Below are positions 14,883 to 24,323 of a DNA stretch of 64,000 nt, piece after piece. Below the pieces are notes generated by a model. The model was not told the DNA's origin and did not search any database. It saw nothing but the letters and a program-made list of their open reading frames with translations. The stretch is from Candidatus Hermodarchaeum yapensis (lineage in GTDB: Archaea; Asgardarchaeota; Hermodarchaeia; Hermodarchaeales; Hermodarchaeaceae). Both the position numbers and the translations under genes were made by a program. How positions within the stretch are numbered: position 1 is the first letter of the stretch; every line of letters begins with the position of its first letter. The stretch spans positions 49,174 to 113,173 of the forward strand of contig JAEOSK010000004.1 in NCBI GenBank assembly GCA_016840405.1, given 5' to 3'.

Positions 14883-17543
14883 TTGTCTTTCCGGATTTGT
14901 CCTCGTTGTTCAGGATTTGTGGAAGTGCGACCGCTGGGTAAGCATTTCCAGATTCGGTGTTCGCAATGTGGAGCCAGTTACAAAACTAAACCTGGCGAGG
15001 TAGGTGATCCTGTTGCAGCATATCTGCGTTTCATGGACGTTATGGAGAGTGGTGAGCCAGCTCAGAGAGCTGATGTGAAGTCCAGACGACCTCCCTCACG
15101 ATATGACCGAGAACCGAAACGTCGACCGCGGTCTAAGGAAGAGTGGAAGAAAGTGTTGAAACAAGCGGGAGTTGAATCGGTTGAACAGCTCCCGGAGGTT
15201 GTACAGCGTATTCTTAGTGATTCTGCGTTTCATTTAGTAAAATATCGCCAATTTCCTGAAACTGCACCTGAATCCGGTTGTCAGGTCAAGGATGCTCCAT
15301 TGAATGACCGATTGAAAGCGGTCCTCGAACAACAGGGCGTTACTCAGTTGTTCAAGTTTCAGGAGGAAGCTTTACAGCATATTCTTGCAGGGCGGGATGT
15401 TGTCATTTCAGCTCCTACAGCGACGGGGAAGACCGAGGCATTTGCCCTGCCCATTATCGAGCAGATTTTAGCCCGACAGAAGGGTTGGGGGCCATTACGA
15501 GCGGCAGAAAAACGGGCAGTACAAGCCGTGTTCATCTATCCTACAAAAGCATTAGCCCGTGATCAAGCTGGAAAACTTGCCACTCTAACTTCCAGCGTCG
15601 GATTGGATGTAGCCGTGCTAGATGGTGACACACCCAAATCTGAGCGGGGTGCAATTTACCGGCAGCCTCCTGATATTCTCATCACAAACCCGGATATGTT
15701 ACATGTTCACCTAATACGCCCTCGAGACCCTATTCGGCGACTGATTCGAACGGCCCAACATGTGGTGTTAGATGAGTTGCATGTGTACGTGGGAGCCTTC
15801 GGATCGAATGTGCATTTTCTTTTACGTAGGTTACAGCGGATTTGTCCCCCGCTCCAATTGATTGGGGCATCGGCGACAATTGCCAATGCACAAGAGTTTG
15901 CTGAGCTCCTCTTTGGAAGGTCTGTGGTTGCGATTCATTGTGCCACGGGGAAGAAAGGGATTATTCATTTTATGATGTTATATCCTGAGCGGGTAAGCCA
16001 AAGCACAATGATTGCTAGCGTGGCTCAAGAACTGGTTCGAAGCGATATGAAAACGCTAGTGTTTGCAAATACCCACAAGAACGCTGAAGTCATTAATCTG
16101 ATTGCGCGACGGACACGGATGTCTAGTGCTGTACATCGGGCCGGGTTACCAATGTCATATCGTCGGAAAGTGGAAGATGATTTCAGGCGAGGCGAATTGG
16201 ACTTGCTTGTTTCGACCCCAACTTTGGAGCTAGGGATTGATATTGGTGACCTGGAAGGTGTTGTGTCGATGTTGGTGGGGATTACTCGCCTGACTCAGCG
16301 GATTGGTCGCGCTGGGCGAAAAGGTCAGGATAGTATTGCTGTGTTAGCTCTCCGAGCGAATGATGCCATCAGCACGTATTATCGCGAACACCCAGATGAC
16401 TATTTCACAGATATTGATCCTGCCTATGTTGAACCCCATAACGAGGTTGTGGCGCATCATCAACTGATAGCAGCAGCCTTGGATATGCCATTAGTTCAGG
16501 ATGAATTTGCTGAGTTTGAACCAGTCATAGAACAATTACTCAAAGAAGGGTTGTTTTCCGAATCACGTGGGAAACTGCGACCGAATATTATTGCAACACG
16601 TCGGATACTCGCGCGGTATTCCATTCGAGGGATTGGTGATACCGTTCAAATCGTTCACAAGGGGAAAATTATTGGTGAGCGCCAGATGCCCATGGCGATG
16701 GGTGAACTACACCCTGGTGCTTTCTATCTGCATGGAGGAACAACCTATGAATCACTGGAATTCGAGTATCGCCATGGCGTGGGGAGAGCCGTTGTGGAGC
16801 GCCTTCCTGTAGGTCACCGTGAGATGACCCAGCCACTCCGTCATGTTGATCCGGAGGTCATCCGAGTATTAAACACACGTCAAGTGTACGGTATCACTGT
16901 CCATTATGCTGACCTACGTATGACAGAAGTTGTAACAGGGTATGCGATAAGAGACATCTATACCGATAAGATACTCAAGATTGAGAGTTTAGATCAACCC
17001 TTGGAATTCACCTATCCCACGAAAGGCTTCTTTTTTACTGCCCCTCATCCCGTGAAAGCCATCACAGCGACGTTGGCAAGCAAACAAATCAAATCTAAAC
17101 CCGAACGAGTTCTAAAAGGAGCTGATGAGGACGAAGAGATTACAGAAGAAGACCTTCTGATTGGAGGATTCCACGCGTTGGAGCACACTCTGATTGAAAG
17201 TAGTGACATGTTAACAGGTGGCGGAAGCCATGGGATTGGTGGTGTATCCATGGGTTCGACGGGACTCATTTTCATATATGATGGGAGTCCTGGCGGGAGC
17301 GGATTATCCAAATTGCTTTATGATCGTCTGGAAGAAGCGTTCCGCCGGGTCACAGTTATCATTAAGGAGTGTACTTGCGAGGATTTGGATGGATGTCCTG
17401 CATGCACCTACTCGTATCGGTGTGGGAACAACAACTGGCCCCTCTTCAAAGATGGTGCATTTGAGGCGGCAGATTTAGCTTTGAAAGGTGTAAAGGTGAA
17501 CACCGCAGTAAGTCCTGAACTCACAGAAGAACCACTAGTTTAG
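14883..17543 (+). CDS. MrfA/Hrq1-like superfamily 2 helicase with DUF1998-type C-terminus
   Basis: The 886-residue protein is a 3'-5' type DNA helicase linked in other organisms to repair of crosslinks and mitomycin damage. It opens with a zinc ribbon (CPRC ... CSQCG, residues 6-30). The helicase core follows: Q-motif-like FQEEAL, Walker A APTATGKTE near 176, DELH near 296, SAT, and motif VI QRIGRAGRKGQ. The C-terminal domain has the four-cysteine cluster ECTCEDLDGCPAC and CGNNN near 829-850, the MrfA hallmark. The longest frame begins at 14769, but GGTGGGAG precedes the TTG at 14883, where the zinc ribbon begins, and a TATA box lies between them. Confidence 0.9.
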   Translation: MSFRICPRCSGFVEVRPLGKHFQIRCSQCGASYKTKPGEVGDPVAAYLRFMDVMESGEPAQRADVKSRRPPSRYDREPKRRPRSKEEWKKVLKQAGVESVEQLPEVVQRILSDSAFHLVKYRQFPETAPESGCQVKDAPLNDRLKAVLEQQGVTQLFKFQEEALQHILAGRDVVISAPTATGKTEAFALPIIEQILARQKGWGPLRAAEKRAVQAVFIYPTKALARDQAGKLATLTSSVGLDVAVLDGDTPKSERGAIYRQPPDILITNPDMLHVHLIRPRDPIRRLIRTAQHVVLDELHVYVGAFGSNVHFLLRRLQRICPPLQLIGASATIANAQEFAELLFGRSVVAIHCATGKKGIIHFMMLYPERVSQSTMIASVAQELVRSDMKTLVFANTHKNAEVINLIARRTRMSSAVHRAGLPMSYRRKVEDDFRRGELDLLVSTPTLELGIDIGDLEGVVSMLVGITRLTQRIGRAGRKGQDSIAVLALRANDAISTYYREHPDDYFTDIDPAYVEPHNEVVAHHQLIAAALDMPLVQDEFAEFEPVIEQLLKEGLFSESRGKLRPNIIATRRILARYSIRGIGDTVQIVHKGKIIGERQMPMAMGELHPGAFYLHGGTTYESLEFEYRHGVGRAVVERLPVGHREMTQPLRHVDPEVIRVLNTRQVYGITVHYADLRMTEVVTGYAIRDIYTDKILKIESLDQPLEFTYPTKGFFFTAPHPVKAITATLASKQIKSKPERVLKGADEDEEITEEDLLIGGFHALEHTLIESSDMLTGGGSHGIGGVSMGSTGLIFIYDGSPGGSGLSKLLYDRLEEAFRRVTVIIKECTCEDLDGCPACTYSYRCGNNNWPLFKDGAFEAADLALKGVKVNTAVSPELTEEPLV

Positions 17544-17559
17544 TACGTCCTTTTTGTCA

Positions 17560-18807
17560 TTAGAAATCTGGAGTAAGTTGGGCTCGTATTTTCGGAAAAA
17601 GCACTCTCACAAGTTGTAACTTCACCGATTGGGCTCCTGCATCGGGGTATATTTGGTATAATTCGTCAATAGTTTTGTAACCCATGAGCAGCTGATAGAT
17701 CACAGGAAAAGGCACTGCCACATGCATGTCCTTAATTTCTTCACGTTTTATATAAGTGATTTTCTTAATCTTCCCATTTTTGAAGACTAATTCAATTCCT
17801 GCGCGGAACCAGTTGATGCGCAACGAATCGGACAATTGGGTAAAATCGGAGTGGGCTAACCGGTTTTCAAGAACGGGTGTAATTGTTTCCATGAAGTGCT
17901 TCACTGATGGAATTCGTACGTACCAGGCATAAGGTCTCGTAAATTTTGACTGGCTTAAGCCCTCAAGAACAGGTTGAATGGCGGGTCGTGATGGGAGATA
18001 TATTCGGATGGGCAATTTGCGACGTCTTGCAATGGTTTTCATGTAGCGAAGTATTGATGGGATGTGTGTAAGATCCTTTACCCAGAGTTCATGCATTTCA
18101 AGAAAGCCCCAGCCGATTGACAGGATAAAGGATCCTACGGTCTTAGTGTTGCGTTTTACGACATAGAATCGGTAAACGGAATCATCTCCAAATTTACCAT
18201 GGGTGAGGTAGGGATATTCTGCTGGTGTGATAATCCGATAGAAATCGAGATACGAATTCCGGTGTTTTCGTGCAGTGAGATATTCATCAAAGGTTTGCTC
18301 TGTAATCTCTTCAATGGTGACAGGTTCTTTCTCATTCTTTTTGAGGCGAGGAATTAGTTCATTGGGTATGGTTAGGGTTCCATCAAAGTTTATGGCGAAT
18401 TCGTAGCCGAGGGTTCGGTAGAAGAAGGGAATTCCAATAATTACGAGTAATGGGAGTTTGTATTCGGCTACCCGTTGTTCAAAGAGGTCATTGAGTTTGC
18501 GAATTAATCCTCGGTGACGATATTCAGGGAGGGTGGCAACGATTTCCATGTGCCCAACGGGAAATTGTGTGCCATTGAGAATACAGGTTGTTCGTGAAAG
18601 GCAAAAGTAAGAAACGACCTTCTGTTTTGTTGTATCCATTATTAGGAAGTGATCAGAAGGTGGGGAATCGTGGTGATAATTAAACAGGCGGTCAATCATT
18701 GAGCTGACTTCTTTTCCAAAAACGACCTTCACTACTCTCTCAATCGCCTTCTCATCAGCAGTGGTTGCGGTTCGCATGATAAGACTTTCGCCTAGATCGA
18801 CTTGCAT
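17560..18807 (-). CDS. Eis-like GNAT acetyltransferase
   Basis: The 415-residue protein has an N-terminal GNAT domain with the acetyl-CoA motif LPEYRHRGLIRKLNDLF near residue 95 and a following FFYRTLGYEF. A second, divergent acetyltransferase-like region follows, then a C-terminal part (LRINWFRAGIELVFKNGKIKKI) resembling the sterol-carrier-like domain of Eis proteins. Eis enzymes acetylate lysine or aminoglycosides. GGGATT precedes the ATG. It converges with the helicase gene, the two stops being 16 bases apart. Confidence 0.8.
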   Translation of the reverse strand: MQVDLGESLIMRTATTADEKAIERVVKVVFGKEVSSMIDRLFNYHHDSPPSDHFLIMDTTKQKVVSYFCLSRTTCILNGTQFPVGHMEIVATLPEYRHRGLIRKLNDLFEQRVAEYKLPLLVIIGIPFFYRTLGYEFAINFDGTLTIPNELIPRLKKNEKEPVTIEEITEQTFDEYLTARKHRNSYLDFYRIITPAEYPYLTHGKFGDDSVYRFYVVKRNTKTVGSFILSIGWGFLEMHELWVKDLTHIPSILRYMKTIARRRKLPIRIYLPSRPAIQPVLEGLSQSKFTRPYAWYVRIPSVKHFMETITPVLENRLAHSDFTQLSDSLRINWFRAGIELVFKNGKIKKITYIKREEIKDMHVAVPFPVIYQLLMGYKTIDELYQIYPDAGAQSVKLQLVRVLFPKIRAQLTPDF

Positions 18808-18983
18808 AGTGGAATCCCTTCGATATTGGTGGGTGTTCGAAGTGCCGCTTCCTCAAATGCTTATTGGTGCCTTTTTGTGATATCATGGTGAGTGAAGTGC
18901 ATCAGAGAACCCAACACTTTAAGACGACCAGTTCCCTCACTCTACGTGTTGTCGCCTAAAGATGGAAGAAGGCTGAGATTGCT

Positions 18984-19235
18984 GTGGCGCGATTTAAGTA
19001 TTATACCATTTACCGCTGCAAGCATTGTGGCGAACGCATTCGTGTCCATGGCAAACTCGCGTCGAAACTTGTTTTGCCTTCCGGTGTTCAGATGTGTTGT
19101 ACTCGTCCACGATTAGTTCGAGAACGGCAAGTTTTAATTTCAGACTATGAATCGGATAAACACACTAAAGGGAAAGAAGAGCCTCGAGCCGAAAAAGTGA
19201 CACAGAAGAGCTTGTCTGAGTATTCAAAGAAATAA
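18984..19235 (+). CDS. Small zinc-finger-like protein
   Basis: The 83-residue protein starts at a GTG (MARFKYYTIYRCKHCGERIRV) and holds a CKHC pair and a later CC pair (VQMCCTRPR), which could together bind one zinc. The C-terminal 30 residues are charged and probably disordered. No strong ribosome site is visible. It converges with the MtrH-like gene. No function is assigned. Confidence 0.6.
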   Translation: MARFKYYTIYRCKHCGERIRVHGKLASKLVLPSGVQMCCTRPRLVRERQVLISDYESDKHTKGKEEPRAEKVTQKSLSEYSKK

Positions 19236-19253
19236 TCGTTCTCTTTTTTCAGT

Positions 19254-20198
19254 TTAGAGAATCGTATAGCGTGGATGATTCCGTGTTTTGGGAGTGGGAG
19301 CTGGGTAGGAACCCTCGGCAGAGGTGTAGGCAAGGAGGGCATCAGTGACTGCGGTTGCCGTGAAGAAGCGGGGGGCGCGGCGGAGTGGTCCAGCGAGAAT
19401 GAAGTTGGCTCCATGACATTGAAGATAAGTGCAAAGGGCTGGAGAAAGGTATCGTTTTGCGGCTGGCGAGATGAGTTTCGCGCGACGCCATATGGCAACA
19501 CTATTCGCTGATCCAGCACCAACAGGATAACCCAATTCAGCTTTGACAAATTGCATTGCAGACGCAGCAATACTGAGACCCGCAAGATCGAGCGCAACAG
19601 TATCGATGAGCAATTTTGTGAGTTTAGCTTTTTTGGCTTTTGTTAGCAAACCTTCTTCATCTGAAGAACCCTTTAATGCGTCTAATCGCCCTTCAGGGCG
19701 AATATCGAGTGGATTATGAGCGAGGACAATTGCAGCTTGGATTTTTGCGCTTCGAAGTGCTTCGAGTTCTTCGTTAGAAGTATGATGACTAATAGCATCA
19801 TAGATAGCGAGATTCGTTCGACCAGTCTGTTCAACGTAAGAAACCCCTGCGAATCGTGCTTCCTGTGAACTACTATCAATGAGGAAAGGAATTGTTTCAG
19901 CAACTTCCGTGAGATAGGGTAGGTAGTTGTTCATCGCCTCTGGTGTTTCTGCAAGGACATCGAGGATTAGAGGATTGCCAGTTGTTTGACTGAGTTTGAT
20001 GGCTCGGTCAATGTATCGTCTGGCTTTTTTCTTATCAAAGCGACCAACGCGATGATCTGTGACTAGACGATCACCGCGATGGAAAATGGATAGCATCAGA
20101 GTTGTGGGATATTCTCCGCGACGACCGCCTAGGATAACGTCACCAATCTGAACGGTCTTGGGATCAACAGGGGAGGATTGCTGGATCATTGAGTTCAT
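19254..20198 (-). CDS. mtrH: MtrH-like methyltransferase
   Basis: The 314-residue protein resembles subunit H of tetrahydromethanopterin S-methyltransferase, which moves methyl groups between tetrahydromethanopterin and a corrinoid protein. Family features include VQIGDVILGGRRGEYPTT at residue 17, SIFHRGDRLVTD, GRFDKKKAR, a LDVLAETPEA strand, PFLIDSSSQEAR, and YDAISHHTSNEELEALR. No other mtr subunit and no methanogenesis gene is visible nearby. Stand-alone MtrH proteins in non-methanogens are usually paired with corrinoid proteins for methylated compounds; no such partner is in this window. Methyl-donor use is therefore open. Confidence 0.85.
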   Translation of the reverse strand: MNSMIQQSSPVDPKTVQIGDVILGGRRGEYPTTLMLSIFHRGDRLVTDHRVGRFDKKKARRYIDRAIKLSQTTGNPLILDVLAETPEAMNNYLPYLTEVAETIPFLIDSSSQEARFAGVSYVEQTGRTNLAIYDAISHHTSNEELEALRSAKIQAAIVLAHNPLDIRPEGRLDALKGSSDEEGLLTKAKKAKLTKLLIDTVALDLAGLSIAASAMQFVKAELGYPVGAGSANSVAIWRRAKLISPAAKRYLSPALCTYLQCHGANFILAGPLRRAPRFFTATAVTDALLAYTSAEGSYPAPTPKTRNHPRYTIL

Positions 20199-20330
20199 CT
20201 CATTAGGTGAATTTTCCTATTTCCTAGAAGGGGGTTGAATGGCATTTTAAGTTCTACTTCAACGGATATTACCGAACACGCGAATGCTTTTTAGGAACCT
20301 TCACGCCCAGCATGGTCTTCATAGAATGCG

Positions 20331-21674
20331 GTGAAGCCTATTTTAAAACCAACTCCCACTAATGAAAGCTTTGAATCAAGACCTTACTTAGGTCAAATCC
20401 TTCTCTTGGCAGCCGCACAAGCAATTCTAATGTTGGGCTATGGAGCCGTCCTGCCCATCTTACCCTATTATCTCATTGAATTTGGGGCAGGCGCTTTTGA
20501 ATACGGACTGCTTGTTGCTACCTTTTCGATTTTCGCCTTCATTGCTGCCGGTCCATTGGGAACTCTTTCTGATCGAATTGGACGGAAACCCGTCATCATG
20601 ATTTCCCTCGCCGGTGCAGGCCTCTCACTGGTCGTGTTTAGTCTGTCGAATTCTCTCATTTTACTTTTCATTACTCGAGCAGCCGAGGGTTTTTTTACTG
20701 CAGGGTTATGGCCTTCGGGCGATGCCTTGGTCTCTGATATTGTGCCTCCCAAGAAACGCGGAAGCGCTTGGGGGAACCTTTTGGCCGGTCGGACTACGGG
20801 AATGATTTTTGGACCCACCATCGGAGGCATCCTTGCGTTTTATCTCGGCGTTCGAATTCCGTTCATGATTTGTGCAGCCCTTGCCTTCGTTGCCCTGCTT
20901 CTGAGTGGTCTTTTCATCCGCGAACCACCACGTACTCGGTCCAAAGAAGATCTTCTCCACGATCAGATCAGTCAACCGTGGTGGGATAGATTCTATCTAG
21001 CTCTCAAAGCCTATTGGAATGTGCTGCTAACTGGTGGGCTGCTGCTTGTGGTTGCTATGATTGTGAGGTTCACCCGTATCCTTTCGATTGCCACGGTAGA
21101 ACCCATGTTTGCCATTTACACAACTGATCCGCGAACTTTCGGATTAACACCCTTAGAGTTAGGTCTATTTTTCTTCTGCTTTGCAATCACTAATGCAATT
21201 TCTCAATTAGTGTTCGGACGACTTGCCGATCGAATAGGACATGGTAGCCCGATGGTTCTTTCCGGCTTTGTGACAGCATTTGGGTTGTTTCTTGCCATTA
21301 TTGCCACATCAACACTTCAATTCTATCTCGTCGCAGTTTTCTTGGGATTGGGTGGTGCGATGGCATTACCCTCTACGGTAGCTGTTGCAGCGGAGGCTGC
21401 TCCTCCAACTGAACGAGGACGGGTTATGGGATTATTATCCATGTCTGGAAGCTTAGGACGAGCGACGGGACCGATTGTTGGAGGTTTCTTGTATGCTAGT
21501 ATTCTCGCCTTGACTGATAATCCCTATCTTGCCGCATTGCCACCCGTAACAATTGCTTTGATTGTTGGGATTCTTGGAAGTTTTGCTGCAATTCCGTTAT
21601 TCCTTAGAGTCCGGAGAACTGCGATGAATAAAAACACTGGAGAGGAAAAGCCTTTGAAGACCGATGAGGGCTAG
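20331..21674 (+). CDS. Major facilitator superfamily transporter
   Basis: The 447-residue protein has twelve predicted membrane segments in two sets of six, with the MFS loop motif GTLSDRIGRKPV between helices 2 and 3 and its counterpart FGRLADRIGHGSP in the second half. This pattern fits drug or small-molecule exporters of the DHA1 type. It starts at a GTG without a clear ribosome site. The PIG-L deacetylase gene overlaps its 3' end by 11 bases, so the two are probably cotranscribed; the transporter may move a glycoside or sugar derivative made by it (inference). Confidence 0.85.
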   Translation: MKPILKPTPTNESFESRPYLGQILLLAAAQAILMLGYGAVLPILPYYLIEFGAGAFEYGLLVATFSIFAFIAAGPLGTLSDRIGRKPVIMISLAGAGLSLVVFSLSNSLILLFITRAAEGFFTAGLWPSGDALVSDIVPPKKRGSAWGNLLAGRTTGMIFGPTIGGILAFYLGVRIPFMICAALAFVALLLSGLFIREPPRTRSKEDLLHDQISQPWWDRFYLALKAYWNVLLTGGLLLVVAMIVRFTRILSIATVEPMFAIYTTDPRTFGLTPLELGLFFFCFAITNAISQLVFGRLADRIGHGSPMVLSGFVTAFGLFLAIIATSTLQFYLVAVFLGLGGAMALPSTVAVAAEAAPPTERGRVMGLLSMSGSLGRATGPIVGGFLYASILALTDNPYLAALPPVTIALIVGILGSFAAIPLFLRVRRTAMNKNTGEEKPLKTDEG

Positions 21675-22509
21675 TCCTAGCTTGATACTGATGACATCAC
21701 AAGTTCTCCCCCATGTCAAGAAACCTGCAACGATTCTTATTGTGGAAGCACATCCTGACGATGCTGCAATTTTTGCTGGTGGAACTTTGGTTAGGCTAGC
21801 TGAGGAGGGGCACACCCTAGTTAATCTGTGTTCGACGTATGGTGAAAAGGGCACTTTAGACCGTTCAATGACTCGTGAAAAAATGATTGATATTCAAAAA
21901 AGTGAATCCCTACGAGCAGCGGATGTGATAGGGATTAGCGAGGTTATCTTCCTAGGAATTCCGGATGGTGAGCTACAACCGGAGCTAGAACTGCGTCAGC
22001 AGTATACAGAAATCATCCGTCGCGTCCAACCGGATTTTGTATTTAGTTTTGACCCGCATATTCCCTATGATCCCCATCCTGACCATCAAGCAACGAGCCG
22101 AACAATCTATGAAGCCTGTTTGAATTGCCACTTACCATTGGTGTTTCCTGATCAGCTTGCAGATGGACTAAAACCACATTATGTGAATCGATTCTTTGGT
22201 TGGGAGTCTTCGAACCCGAACACCTATGTTGACATTACTGCGTCCTTAGAGACGAAACTACGAGCCTTAGAAAAATATGAGAGCCAAATGCAAATGATAC
22301 TCGATGAAACGCGGAATCGCTCTTCACGTGCAGGAATTGATGTTCCGATAAGTAGAGAAACAACATCGAAAGAATTCATTCGCGAGTGGATTACGACGGA
22401 AGCACAAAGAATTGGCAAACATGCCAATTGCCAACATGCAGAAGCATTCAATAGCATCGGGTTTAGTGCCGTTAGAATTATTGTAGAACAATTAGAAACC
22501 GAAGAGTAG
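21664..22509 (+). CDS. PIG-L/LmbE-family deacetylase
   Basis: The 281-residue protein is a zinc-dependent N-deacetylase of the LmbE-like family, which acts on N-acetylglucosaminyl compounds. The zinc motif VEAHPDDAAIFAGG near residue 28 and the later ligand motif DPHPDHQATSRTIYEA near 135 are intact. The family includes the MshB/BshB enzymes of mycothiol and bacillithiol synthesis and PIG-L of GPI anchor synthesis. The ATG at 21664 overlaps the MFS gene; an ATG at 21691 (MTSQVLPHVKK) is an alternative. The substrate is not known. Confidence 0.88.
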   Translation: MRASPSLILMTSQVLPHVKKPATILIVEAHPDDAAIFAGGTLVRLAEEGHTLVNLCSTYGEKGTLDRSMTREKMIDIQKSESLRAADVIGISEVIFLGIPDGELQPELELRQQYTEIIRRVQPDFVFSFDPHIPYDPHPDHQATSRTIYEACLNCHLPLVFPDQLADGLKPHYVNRFFGWESSNPNTYVDITASLETKLRALEKYESQMQMILDETRNRSSRAGIDVPISRETTSKEFIREWITTEAQRIGKHANCQHAEAFNSIGFSAVRIIVEQLETEE

Positions 22510-22582
22510 TGAAGGTCTGTATTCCCGGAAAATGCTAAGCCTTTTAGGTAACTTCATTTCCGGAAGTGACCGGTGATTACCC

Positions 22583-23134
22583 GTGAATGGTTGGGACCAC
22601 GTCTTCATTACAACGATTGTATTTTTTGTGAGTTGGATAGCCATTTACTTCCTTGCTCTCTATGGCTTTATCGCATTCCCAGCATACCTTACTCTCTGGT
22701 TTATCTTCGTCGCCTGGGTTGGTGGAATCTTTCCAGATTTCGATATTCACTGGAAACCCCTTCTCGGACATCGGTCTGTCATTACTCATAGTGTCTTAGC
22801 GCCACTCCTAATTGTTGGCATCTTCTACCTTCCGATACTCATTGTTCCTGAGTTATGGATGGAAATTGATCGCTATTTCATCGTCATCTTCTTACTGGGA
22901 TGTGCCCTACACTTACTCCTCGATTTAATTCCTAGCTCTCGCTCAGTACTCAATCGATTCATGAAAAATCCGTTGGAAGCCTTTGCCTATATTGAGAAAA
23001 ATCAAACATCAGCACCTGGAAACATCACAAGAATCCCTGAAAAGTATGAAAGAGGATGGCTAATCGGTAATGCCGTTGCCCTTATCTTCTTTGCTGCGTT
23101 TCTCTGGTGGTTCTTTGTTACCTTCTTTCCTTGA
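22583..23134 (+). CDS. YdjM-like membrane protein (putative metal-dependent hydrolase)
   Basis: The 183-residue protein has five or so membrane segments and the conserved motifs GGIFPDFDIHWK, GHRSVITHS and HLLLDLIP. These Asp/His motifs define the DUF457/YdjM inner-membrane family, annotated as metal-dependent hydrolases though poorly studied. It starts at a GTG with GGTGAT six bases upstream. Its end overlaps the convergent Fe-S dehydrogenase gene by 17 bases. Confidence 0.75.
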   Translation: MNGWDHVFITTIVFFVSWIAIYFLALYGFIAFPAYLTLWFIFVAWVGGIFPDFDIHWKPLLGHRSVITHSVLAPLLIVGIFYLPILIVPELWMEIDRYFIVIFLLGCALHLLLDLIPSSRSVLNRFMKNPLEAFAYIEKNQTSAPGNITRIPEKYERGWLIGNAVALIFFAAFLWWFFVTFFP

Positions 23135-24323
23135 GCACCTGCGCTAGTATTTCCATTAAATCCAAAATCTTGAGATCAGTCTCCTTTACCTGATTCTGGG
23201 TTTCGGTGAAGTGGAGTTTACAGTTTGGACAAGCTGAAACCAAGTATGAGTTCGAAGCTGATGGTGTATCAGCTAGTCGGGTCCGGGTAATTTCCTCAGC
23301 TAGAGCCGGAAAGGTTTTGGGTAAGGCGCCGCCTCCACCGCAGCAATCCGCATATTCTCGATTGTGAGGAAATTCCATTAGGTCGGCTCCTGGGATAAGT
23401 TTGAGAAGCTGTCGGGGGGGTTCGTAAATGCCTAGTTCTCGTCCTAAATGGCAGGGATCATGGTATGTCATTGTTAAAATTGAACCAGTTTGCTTCGTCT
23501 GTAAAGGGGATTTGATCAGTGGAGCGAGTTGTTCACTTTGCTTGACTAAAAATTCGACCATGTGAAGTACTTTAACTTTCTTGGGTAGGTGTATACCTAG
23601 TTGTGGATAGTCGAGTTTAAGGGCTCTGGCGCACCCGGGGCACGTTGTGAGTATTGTCTTTGCACCGGATTCTTTGATGGCTTTAACGTTTTGTTCTGCC
23701 AAGGATTTGGCACTTTCGATGAACCCGGCTCGGATAAGGGGTGATCCACAACAGACTTCATTTTTCTCTCCATTGAGAAAGGTGAAATCAATTCCTAGTC
23801 TAGCTAGCACTGTATGAGTTGCTGAAGCGATTTCTGGATGTCTGTATGCTGTAGTACATCCAACAAAATAGGCAATCTCGGCTGTGGATGTTTGATTCTT
23901 CAAAATACTTTGAAGTTGTGCAAACCGCTCATCATGTGGTTCGCCATAGACGTTGAAGAATTCACTGGTGTTCTTATCGAGCTCAAGAGTTCCAGCAGGA
24001 GCTCGGTGTTCAGCTACTACGCGTTCACGACTAAGTTCGATGATGCGTGGAAGTTCATGACGAGGCATACACCAAGCCTTGCACGCCCCACAGAGATTGC
24101 ATTGATACAAACGATCCACCGCTGCTTCTGTGAGCGCACTTTTTCCTCCCCGATACAGTTCAATGATAAGGGCTCGACCAACAGGACTGCAGGCATCAGA
24201 ACGAGTAACCAAATGAGTGGGGCAGGAATGGCGACACATACGGCTGCAGAGACTACATAGACGACTAATTTTAGCGAAATCATCCAACGTGTTTGATAGG
24301 GCGGTTGAATTGGGTGGTGTCAT
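23118..24323 (-). CDS. Fe-S oxidoreductase subunit with CCG domains (GlcF/LutA/HdrD-like)
   Basis: The 401-residue protein has an N-terminal ferredoxin-like part: CSLCSRMCRHSC near residue 22 and CNLCGACKAWC near 75. Two cysteine-rich CCG domains follow: EVCCGSPLIRAG with CPGCARAL, and YADCCGGGGALPK with CPNCKLHF. CCG proteins pass electrons from flavin dehydrogenases to quinones, ferredoxin or heterodisulfides. Its ATG overlaps the stop of the FAD subunit gene by four bases (ATGA), so the two form one enzyme. The substrate is probably a 2-hydroxy acid such as lactate or glycolate. Confidence 0.88.
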   Translation of the reverse strand: MTPPNSTALSNTLDDFAKISRLCSLCSRMCRHSCPTHLVTRSDACSPVGRALIIELYRGGKSALTEAAVDRLYQCNLCGACKAWCMPRHELPRIIELSRERVVAEHRAPAGTLELDKNTSEFFNVYGEPHDERFAQLQSILKNQTSTAEIAYFVGCTTAYRHPEIASATHTVLARLGIDFTFLNGEKNEVCCGSPLIRAGFIESAKSLAEQNVKAIKESGAKTILTTCPGCARALKLDYPQLGIHLPKKVKVLHMVEFLVKQSEQLAPLIKSPLQTKQTGSILTMTYHDPCHLGRELGIYEPPRQLLKLIPGADLMEFPHNREYADCCGGGGALPKTFPALAEEITRTRLADTPSASNSYLVSACPNCKLHFTETQNQVKETDLKILDLMEILAQVLKERR

